Shown in pieces: positions 55,508 to 64,000 of a stretch of 64,000 nt of DNA. The DNA is from Gentiana macrophylla (taxonomy: Eukaryota; Streptophyta; Magnoliopsida; Gentianales; Gentianaceae): positions 1-64,000 of the forward strand of contig JAOBSW010000525.1 in NCBI GenBank assembly GCA_026214975.1, in the 5' to 3' direction. The translations under genes and the position numbers were made by a program. Position 1 is the stretch's first letter. Each line of letters starts with the position of its first letter. The notes under the pieces are model-generated. The model was not told where the DNA came from. It saw only the letters and a program-made list of their open reading frames with translations, and ran no database searches.

Positions 55508-56979
55508 ATGGTTCGTAAGAAGGCGGTATTGAAGAGACATGGTAAGGAAGTGGCTAGGGAGGCCGGGAAGAAACATAAGGAGTTTGATCCCATCTTAGTT
55601 GATCCGAACCGGGGTGTTAGCATTCGAGAGCAACCTCATAAAGCCACCCAAACTAGGGCTCCTTTGAGGGATGAGCCAACCTCGGAGTCTAAGAAGGATG
55701 ATGATATTCCCTTGGTGAGGATGCCTAGAGCTCAGAGGGGTGGAGCATCATCTAGGGTTGAGGAGGCTATGGATGCTCCTCGGGAAGAGGAACCGGTGGA
55801 AGCAAGGGCTGCACAACCTAGGAGAAAGCCAAAACCGTTGCTCCGATGCCTATGCCTCATAGATTCGTGAACCTTAGAGCTCACAACGCCTATACTAAAC
55901 ACTACTTCTTGAGGACGATGTTGATTGAGCGGGCAACATTGGAGACGAAGGTAGATCCGAGTTTCGTCAAGTTGTTAAGAGACCGGAAATGGGATGCCTT
56001 GATGACGATCTCGACTACCCCGGTCAATGGTTCCTTAGTTCGGGAATTTTATGCAAATTGCTCGGAAACCGACTTGGAGACGGGGGTAGTTGTAGTTCGA
56101 GGGGTGGAAGTTCCGTTTACACCGGAGGTGATTAATCAGAAGTATAACTTGATGGCTTTGGATGGGCGAGATTATAAGGAAGAGATTGTTCATAGACAGA
56201 GTTTGGGGCAGGATCCCTTGGAGGAGTTGAGGTTGAGAGTCTGCCCGGAGGTGGCTTGGACGTTGAGGCCGGGTGGAGACCGGAAAGAGTTAGTCACCAC
56301 AACCTGGACGGAGGATTGGAAAGTCCAGTGTCGGTTTATTCAGAGTCGGTTGTTGCCCAAGAACAACTTGACACATTTCCATATTGGTGACCTAGGCATG
56401 CTATATGCATTGACTTTTGGCCTGAATGTGGACGTGGGAAAGGCATTATACGATGAGGTGGCTCTCAATCAGAAGATTTATACACGTTTCCTGATTATCC
56501 CTCACTTGATTCACGGTCTATGCCTTGATGCCGGTGTGCCTGAGTATGGAGCGGATCATAGACCGAAGAACCCGAGGCCTATACAGAGAGAGAAGGGTAA
56601 GTCTTTGGGACAGTCTGAGTCGGGGGCACCACAGGAGCCTGAATCATCTTCAGCCCCGCCTCGAGCATCCTCACTTCCTACTTTATCTCCCTCAGTCCGG
56701 ATGAGGTTGAGTATGGGCGACGAGCAGCGGAATCGGTTGGAGGATATTCGGACTACACAAAACAACATTTTGACGATCTTGCAGTGTATCAGTGAGGGCC
56801 GGCAGCCGAAGGACGACAGAATCTTCGACCCGAGCACCATGGATTATATCTATTCTGATGCGGTTGAGCAGGCAATTGCGGATGTTTTGGAGGAATCTGA
56901 GTCTTCTTCGGATGAGGAGCAGCCTGATGCCCCTGCGGGTGATGTACCTCCGGCTGGTGATTCTACGGCTCCGGGGTAG
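55508..56979 (+). pseudogene. Athila env-like ORF (PF20167-type), one frameshift
   Basis: The N-terminal frame (55,508-55,870) starts MVRKKAVLKRHGKEVAREAG, basic and NLS-like. One single-base frameshift at about 55,815-55,830 leads into an open 1.1-kb frame ending at 56,979. This contains TGVVVVRGVEVPFTPEVINQ, FIQSRLLPKNNLTHFHIGDL and MLYALTFGLNVDVGKALYDE, the signature of the plant retrotransposon domain in Athila env-position genes. A Ser/Pro-rich linker and an acidic tail (EESESSSDEEQPDAPAG) follow. There is no convincing signal peptide or membrane helix, so true envelope function is doubtful. About 490 residues in all. Confidence 0.75.
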
Positions 56980-58382
56980 TCATGATTTTATTTGTTTATT
57001 TTCGATTTTGATTTGTCCTAGATACTGAGATTGTATATTTTCGCTACTTTTGATTACGTGATTCGTTGTATTTTTCATTCAGCAACTATTTATTATTTCC
57101 GATGGATCATGTAAGCCATAAGGCATCAGTATTTTCATTTCTACTTTGTTTCACTTTTGGATGTACTGAATGCTTTATCTTTTGCTATTACTCGATTTTG
57201 ATATCTCTTTTCATTTTAGTATAATTCCCCGTTTTCCCCGAGATGTTTCCGTGTTTGTCAAGTATCTGTTAAAATCAGCTAAGTTCTTTCTCTATTTACT
57301 TTCTGCACAACATGAGGACATGTTGATCTTTAAGTGTGGGGGAGGGGAATGGTTATGTGTATCTACACATTTGCTTAAGTCGTTACGAGTCTATGCAGAA
57401 TGAGCTAACAATGAGTTTAATTTTTCAAAAGTTTTATTGATGTTTTGTCCCGAGTAGGCAATTCAATTCAATGTTCGTTATTTTTATAGTCATTGATGCT
57501 ATATATCCTATGTTTGATAAGTTAGTTGTTTCACCTGAGATATATTTTTCACGAGCCATAGTGAACGATGAGCTAATTTATAAAGTTATACCCCTTTTTG
57601 GACGAGTGATTTCTGATTTTCTTATAAGTCATGTGCTTAGTGCTACGTACATATCATGAGATCTATGACAGTTTGTATTTAGATCCGGAGTATGATATAC
57701 TGTGAATATCTAAGGTTTGAATGTGATAAGTAACACGTAACTTATTGTCAAATGAAAAAGTTGAATTTAAATCGTATTAATTGGGTGTGTCGGAAGCGGG
57801 TCGATGATTTGAGTGCGATAGGGTATACCACGTATGTCCTATACCACTATGATGACTAAAAGCTCACGACAGTCAGAAGAAGCTGCCTTATGATTGGAGT
57901 AAGGTAGGGTATATCTCGAATATCCTATTCTGCTATGACAGGGCAATAGCTCATTTTGATGTGTGTTTAAAAGTGAAATAGTTGAATCAACTAGTGAATT
58001 GTTATGAAATGAATGAAAGACTAAGTTATCGTCTATCTTATCCCCCAGTATAAACTGATAGATATGCTGTAGGGATTATCCTCTGAGTATTTCAGAAAGG
58101 CCCTAGATATATTCTATCATCCTTTTCGGGATATTTTACGTTTGTAGGGTACATCTTATGAGTGTCATTTATTGCTAGTCTACGAGGGGGTATTAGCTAA
58201 TTTTGCTTTGAGTTTCTCAAGTTTGGATTTAGTGGAAGTTTTCTATGGCTTTTCACACACACAGTGGTGAACTGCTGATTTATTGAATATGTGTTATATT
58301 TGCTGAGATGTCTGTTTACGTCTCGAGCCTTAATTTTCATTTTGTTTTGCTCGGGACGAGCAAAAACTAAGTGTGGGGGAGT
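56980..58382 (+). other. 3' internal untranslated region with hairpin and PPT
   Basis: No long frame. A perfect stem-loop TTTTGCTCG-GGA-CGAGCAAAA lies at 58,345-58,365. It is followed by the PPT GTGTGGGGGAGT at 58,371-58,382 touching the LTR. The part 57,163-57,695 is absent from the inverted relative. Confidence 0.8.
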
Positions 58383-59904
58383 TGTTAAGGGTGAATTTAT
58401 ATGTTTTATAAGGCTATATTTTATGATAATTTCCCCCGTATTTGTATTATTTGCATAAGAAATAGGTGTTTAGTTGGAAATATCGAGCATGTGGTGTTTT
58501 TAATAAGTTAATCGCAAAATTAGTCAATTTATGCTTTTTATTGATGAATTTATATTTAATTGGACATTATTACATTTTGCGATGTTTTTATGTGTTATAG
58601 ATACATGTTTGAGGCTCAAAATATGATCAAAAGTTGATTAAGTTCGAGCTAATTGATGATAAAAGAGATAATGAAGGAATGGGATAGAGAAAAAAGAGAT
58701 AAAGATCAAGAAATCAAAATTCGATCACATTGGACGAGCGTCCAGGTCCCGTCCAGTTTGGACGGGCGTTTGATAGAGTGAACGAGCGTCCGGAGGTGCG
58801 ATTTTGATACATAGAGTTTGGACGCGGTATGAACGGGCGTCTGAAACAAGTCCAGATCTATCTGGACGGGCATTCACAAGGCTGGACGGGCGTCCAGCGG
58901 CCGACTTAGTGAAACCGACTTTAAACTCTATATATAGCAGCTGTTTTCTCCACATATGAGATACCAATTACACAATACTAAAAACCCTAATCCTAGGGGC
59001 GGCTTTAGGCTGCGATTTTCCTTAGTTTACAAACAGTTTTTCTTTAGATTCTTTTATGCACATTTATTCAAACAATTCCAAGTTTCAAGAGGATGCTTAT
59101 AGGCTAAAAGCCTTGAACGAGCGTTGTGAAGCCGTCCTATCAACAATTCAGTTCCGTTCTTGATTATTTTGTGAGTATTTAATTCAAGTTGTTTCTTTTA
59201 TCATGTTTATGATGTTTATTGCAATTCATATCGAAAGATCGTTGCTTGTTGATTGTTTATTTTGATGAAAATCATGTTAAACTTTAGATCACCATGATAA
59301 AGAATAGATCTTAAATCTAATTAACGAGAGTTATTAGGTTAGATTTCTAGGTTAGAAATTGAGAGATTTCACACCTTGATTTGGAAGCATTAATCTTTAG
59401 ATAGAAAGATAAAAGATTGATAGGAGAACTTGTCTAAGAAATTAGGAGTTCTTACCTTGGTTAGGTGAATCACGACTTGGTTAGAAATCACGAAATAATC
59501 TGAATTGAAATTGAATGTTGATAGGATAGGTGGATCAATTGCTCGTTTGCTCGTTATAATTTGAATAATCCCTTAGAACTTGAATTGTTTAGTTAATCAA
59601 TTTCCTTTATTGCACTCTAGGTTTAGTTTAATAGTTCGCAACCCGTATCTTTCCTGGCTTTAGATCGTATCTTCTGTCCAGTTTTACGTTTTAGTTAAGT
59701 TTATTTCCAGTTTAGTTTAGTTTTATCCGCTGTTTAGATTAGTTTTTCGTACATAATTTAGTTAGACAAAAACTAAGGTTATAATCGCTTGATTCCCGTA
59801 AGATCGACCCGGTATCAACCTCTATACTACGATCCTTATACTTGAGGGAAACCGGATTTATAAATATTTATTACTTGTTTGCTTTGTTAATAAAATCCGT
59901 GACA
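58383..59904 (+). repeat. 3' LTR, subtype B, 1,522 bp
   Basis: It runs from TGTTAAGGGTGAATTTATATG to CCGTGACA. Palindrome cluster at 58,730-58,899, including GCTGGACGGGCGTCCAGC (58,881-58,898) with perfect 8-bp arms. TATA box CTATATATAG at 58,928-58,937. It resembles the LTR at 62,840-64,000, not the 5' LTR of its own element. Confidence 0.9.
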
Positions 59905-59935
59905 AGTTTTTTAAAAACATGTCACGGATTTTATC
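59891..59935. repeat. palindromic junction between inverted LTRs
   Basis: The ends of the B and A LTRs face each other with only 15 bp between them (AGTTTTTTAAAAACA). Including the LTR ends this forms a near-perfect inverted repeat of more than 40 bp. Confidence 0.85.
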
Positions 59936-61367
59936 TAACAAAACAAACAAGTAATAAAATTTATAAATCCGGTATTCCCCAAGTGTAGGGATCGTAGCAT
60001 AGCGATTAATACCGGAGTCGGTCACAGGGAATCGGGGTATCTAGTTCATTAATTTTCCTAAGATTGATACTAATTATTTCTAAACACAAAAATAAAACGG
60101 AAAATAAACTGGACAGAGGATTGTCAGTCCAAAGCCAGGAAAGATAATTGCGAACATAAATTTAACTACAAACAACTATGAAATTATGAAGATGATCATG
60201 GTGATTAAACAATGAACAAACAATAATCCACCGTCCCGCAACCCTCTATTTCCTCTCTAAAGTATCTTGTGATGATTTAATTAAGGTTGTGGTTCACCTC
60301 TCAAAAGTATGAATTCCTACTCTCGTAGATAATTCGCCTATCAATCTCTTATCTCTCGATATATAAGATTGACGCTCTCATAACAAGGTGTAAGATCTCT
60401 CAATCTAGCAACCTAGAAATCTAACCTATCAACTCTCGTTATGTCAAGGTTAAAAATCCCATCTTTCCTATGGTGATCTAAGGTTTACACCGATTCTCAT
60501 CATATGGTAAACATCAAATAGCAATACATCTTTCGATATCGATTGCATAACAAATAATCAAAGGAAAGATAACAACTTCAATCAAATTCACAAAACAAAT
60601 CTAGATTGAAAAGAAAAAACCTGCTGAAACGGATTCACATAGTTTGAACAATTGCTCAGCCTCCAAGCATTGAGCATAAAACGCAGCAGCAAAACAGAAA
60701 TAAAACGGAAAAGAAACAAGAAAAATCGCAACCCAAAGCTCTCCCACAAAGGGGTGGGGCGCCTTAGGTTTTCTCCTAATGATTGTGTATCAATAGGTCT
60801 CAATAATGTATTTCTTAGGGTTGTAATTGCGCTGCTATTTATAGAAAACTGAGGTGGCGGCTGCTAAGTCGGTTTAAGGACGCCCGTCCGCTCAGCTGGA
60901 CGCCCGTCCATTCTTCTGGACTTGCTTCAGACGCCCGTCCACTCAACGTCCAAACTCTCTGTATCAAAAATCTTCACCAGGACGCCAGTCCAGACTGGAC
61001 GGGACTTGGACGCCAGTTCAGCTGGATCCAAATTCGAAATCTTCAACTCTATCTTTTTTCTTCTAGCCAATTCCATCCTTATCTCTTTTTGATCAATTAA
61101 ATCCGACATTTATCTTCATTTAATCATCTTTTGAACCGTAATTGTGTATCTACAATACATCAAACACATTGCAAAATGTAATAATAATCAAATAAACATA
61201 AAATCATCAATAAACCACGTAAATCAACCAATTTTGCAATTAAACCTTTTAAAACATCATTTACTCAATAAATCACTTAAACGCTCATTTTCTATGCAAA
61301 TTATACAAATATGGAGGGAATCATTATAAAATATAACGTAATAAATCGTATAAAATCACCCTTAACA
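59920..61367 (-). repeat. 3' LTR of inverted element, subtype A, 1,448 bp
   Basis: It is nearly identical to 45,740-47,227 on the opposite strand (for example TGTTAAGGGTGATTTTATACG). Palindrome cluster at 60,877-61,027 and TATA at about 60,832-60,846. Confidence 0.9.
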
Positions 61368-62220
61368 ACTCCCCCACACTTAGCTTTTGCTCGTCCCGAG
61401 CAAAACAAAACGAAAACCAAGGCTCGGAAAAAAATAGACATCTCAGACAGTATAGCATAGATCCAATAAATCAGAAGTTCACCACTGTGTGTGTGCAAAG
61501 CCATAACAAACTTCCACTAAGTCCAAACTTGAGAAACTCAAAGCAAAACTTGCTAATACCCCCTCGTAGACTAGCAATAAATGACACTCATAAGATGTAC
61601 CCTACAAACGTAAAATATCCCGAAGAGGATGATAGAATATATCTAGGGCCTTTCTGAAATACTCAGAGGATAATCCCTACAGCATATCTATCAGTTTATA
61701 CTGGGGATAAGATAGACGATAACTTAGTCTTTCATTCATTAGTTGATTCAACTATTTCACCTTTAAACGCACATCAGGATGAGTTGTTGCCCTGTCATAG
61801 CAGAATAGGATATTCGAGATATACCCTACCTTACTCCAATCATAAGGCAGCTTTTTCTGACTGTCGTGAGCTTCTAGTCATCATAGTGGTATAGGACATA
61901 CGTGGTATACCCTATCGCACTCAAATCATCGACCAGCTTCCGACACACCCAATTACTTCATTTACTTTTCAACTTTTTCATTTGACAATATGTTACGTGT
62001 TACTTATCACATTCAAACCTTAGATATTCACAGCATAACATATCCAAAAGTGAAACAAGTAGTAGAAATGAAAATACTGATGCCTTATGGCTTACATGAT
62101 CCATCGGAAATAATAAATAGTTGCTGAATGAAAAATACAACGAATCACGTAATCAAAAGTAGCGAAAATATACAATCTCAGTATGTAGGACAAATCGAAA
62201 TCGAAAATAAACAAATAAAA
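61368..62220 (-). other. 3' internal region of inverted element
   Basis: PPT at 61,368-61,379 and the same perfect hairpin at 61,385-61,405. Otherwise it is collinear with 57,000-58,382 except for a deletion of about 540 bp near 62,035-62,045. Confidence 0.8.
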
Positions 62221-62815
62221 TCATGACTGCCCCGGAGCCGTAGAATCACCAGCCGGAGGTACATCACCCGCAGGGGCATCAGGCTGCTCCTCATCCGAAG
62301 AAGACTCAGATTCCTCCAAAACATCCACAATTGCCTGCTCAACCGCATCAGAATAGATATAATCCATGGTGCTCGGGTCGAAGATTCTGTCGTCCTTCGG
62401 CTGCCGGCCCTCACTAATACACTGCAAGATCGTCAAAATGTTGTTTTGTGTAGTCCGAATATCCTCCAACCAGTTCCGCACACTGTCGCCCATACTCAAC
62501 CTCATCCGGCCTGAGGGAGATAAAGTAGGAAGTGAGGATACTCGAGGCGGGGCTGAAGATGAACCAGGCTCCTGTGGTGCCCCCGACTCAGACTGTCCCG
62601 AAGACTTACCCTTCTCTCTCTGTATAGGCCTCGGGTTCTTCGGTCTATGATCCGCTCCATACTCAGGCACACCGGCATCAAGGCATAGACCGTGAATCAA
62701 GTGAGGGATAATCAGGCAACGTGTATAAATCTTCTGATTGAGAGCCACCTCATCGTATAATGCCTTTCCCACGTCCACATTCAGGCCAAAAGTCAACGCA
62801 TATAGCATGCCTAGG
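62221..62815 (-). pseudogene. env-like ORF C-terminal part, fused to primer site
   Basis: It is open from MLYALTFGLNVDVGKALYDE (62,808) to the acidic tail and a stop at 62,221, matching 56,400-56,979 with few changes. It lacks the basic N-terminus and the first part of the domain. Upstream it runs directly into the primer binding site, so a transcript from the LTR would place this frame first. Whether it is translated is unknown. Confidence 0.8.
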
Positions 62816-62833
62816 TCCCCGGCAACGGCGCCA
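62816..62833 (-). other. Athila primer binding site
   Basis: The minus strand reads TGGCGCCGTTGCCGGGGA, the exact tRNA-Asp type site, and passes directly into env sequence (CCTAGGCATGC). Confidence 0.9.
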
Positions 62834-62839
62834 AAAACT

Positions 62840-64000
62840 TGTCACGGATTTTATTAACAAAGCAAACAAGTAATAAATATTTATAAATCCGGTTTCCCTC
62901 AAGTATAAGGATCATAGTATAGAGGTTGATACCGGGTCGATCTTACGGGGAACTGGCGATTGCTAACCCTAGTTTTTGTCTAACTAAATTATGTCACGAA
63001 AAACTAATCTAAACAGCGGATAAAACTAAACTAAACTGGAAATAAACTTAACTAAAACGTAAAACTGGACAAAAGATACGATCTAAAGCCATGAAAGATA
63101 CGGGTTGCGAACTATTAAACTAAACATAGAGTGCAATAAAGGAAATTGATTAACTAAACAATTCAAGTTCTAAGGGATTATTCAAATTATAACAAGCAAA
63201 CGAGCAATTGATCCACCTATCCTATCAACATTCAATTCCAATTCAGATTATTTCGTGATTTCTAACCAAGTCGTGATTCACCTAACCAAGGTAAGAACTC
63301 CTAATTTCTTAGACAAGTTCTCCTATCAATCTTTTATCTTTCGATCTAAAGATTAATGCTTCCAAATCAAGGTGTGAAATCTCTCAATTTCTAACCTAGA
63401 AATCTAACCTAATAACTCTCGTTAATTAGATTTAAGATCTATTCTTTTTCATGGTGATCTAAAGTTTAACATGATTTTCATCAAAATAAACAATCAACAA
63501 GCAACGATCTTTCGATATGAATTGCAATAAACATCATAAACATGATAAAAGAAACAACTTGAATTAAATACTCACAAAATAATCAAGAACGGAACTGAAT
63601 TGTTGATAGGACGGCTTCACAACGCTCGTTCAAGGCTTTTAGCCTATAAGCATCCTCTTGAAACTTGGAATTGTTTGAATAAAAGTGCATAAAAGAATCT
63701 AAAGAAAAACTGTTTGTAAACTAAGGAAAATCGCAGCCTAAAGCCGCCCCTAGGATTAGGGTTTTGAGTATTGTGTAATTGGTATCTCATATGTGGAGAA
63801 AACAGCTGCTATATATAGAGTTTAAAGTCGGTTTCACTAAGTCGGCCATTTGGGCGCCGCCCCGACCATGTGAACGCCCGCCCGGATAGATCTCGGACTT
63901 GTTTTGCACGCCCGTTCATACCGCGTCCAAACTCTCTGTATCAAAATCGCACCTCCGGACGCTCATTCACTCTATCAAACGCCCGTCCAAACTGGACGGG
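62840..64000 (-). repeat. 5' LTR of inverted element, subtype B, incomplete at window edge
   Basis: It matches 58,383-59,904 on the opposite strand. TATA at 63,806-63,820. The palindrome cluster from 63,850 runs off the window; several of its copies are eroded. Confidence 0.9.

Larger units (their letters stand above)
45740..59904 (+). mobile_element. Athila-type Ty3-gypsy element, near full length
   Basis: Complete order: LTR, tRNA-Asp primer site, leader with palindrome pairs, gag, PR-RT-RH-IN, small unknown ORF, internal promoter, env-like ORF, hairpin, PPT, LTR. It is 14.2 kb, normal for Athila. The element interrupts a Tat integrase. The flanking 5 bp (CGTGA left, AGTTT right) do not match. 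The two LTRs belong to different subtypes (A and B), so this is not a simple single-insertion copy. Confidence 0.85.
59920..64000 (-). mobile_element. inverted, internally deleted Athila relative
   Basis: On the minus strand: 5' LTR subtype B (from beyond 64,000 to 62,840), primer site, then directly the C-terminal part of the env-like ORF, a shortened 3' region, hairpin, PPT and 3' LTR subtype A. Gag, pol and the N-terminal half of env are missing. Such a copy could be mobilised only in trans. Confidence 0.85.

Noticed and set aside
55508..56979. True envelope glycoprotein
   Set aside because: No signal peptide, transmembrane helix or cysteine pattern; the N-terminus is basic and NLS-like and the C-terminus acidic.

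Overview
The window is plant nuclear DNA, almost certainly from a eudicot. It has no recognisable intact host gene. It is a stack of nested, mostly decayed transposable elements: Ty1-copia SIRE-like and Tork-like elements, Ty3-gypsy Athila, Tat and Tekay/Del chromovirus elements, one CACTA transposon and probably the 5' end of a LINE. One patch of organelle DNA is present. Plant origin rests on the Athila primer site (tRNA-Asp type), the CACTACAAGAAA terminus, plastid 16S rRNA sequence and plant-only retroelement families. I cannot name the species.

Layout. 1-0.87 kb: LINE ORF1-like 5' end (minus). 0.87-12.6 kb: two homologous SIRE-like copia units (minus), each with a gag tail ending in an IWVPK-type motif, a TATA box and a long env-position ORF. 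The second unit carries about 1.3 kb of organelle-like DNA inside that ORF. 12.6-20.4 kb: fragments of Tat-like, Tekay, SIRE-like and Athila-type LTRs. 20.4-28.8 kb: an old Athila-type element (minus) with a Tat element (22,403-26,737) nested in it; the Tat keeps both 491-bp LTRs, gag, protease and RT but has lost RNase H and integrase. 28.8 to about 37 kb: a CACTA element inserted in the old Athila 5' LTR and itself holding a Tork fragment. 37.3-45.7 kb: a Tat-type LTR, a three-exon transposon ORF (PF04195-like), Tekay pol debris with its 3' LTR, a 379-bp tandem duplication and a Tat integrase end. 45.7-59.9 kb: a nearly complete Athila element (plus). 59.9-64.0 kb: an inverted, internally deleted Athila relative.

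How the parts work together. The large Athila has LTR-PBS-gag-PR-RT-RH-IN, then a small unknown ORF, a long env-like ORF, a hairpin, a polypurine tract and an LTR. Its most striking property is a short imperfect palindrome, TGGACG-GG-CGTCCA. It is clustered just upstream of the TATA box in all four LTRs, again in four regular pairs upstream of a second TATA box that precedes the env-like ORF, and in the gag leader. The same motif is clustered in the LTR of the unrelated Tekay element. I read the 54.7-54.9 kb copy as an internal promoter for the env-like ORF. The SIRE-like units also have a TATA box about 100 bp upstream of their env-position ORF.

The two Athila elements have mismatched LTR pairs (types A/B and B/A). 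This is what inversion between their inverted 3' internal regions would produce. Coordinates of decayed pieces are approximate. Family assignments come from motifs read by eye, without database searches.
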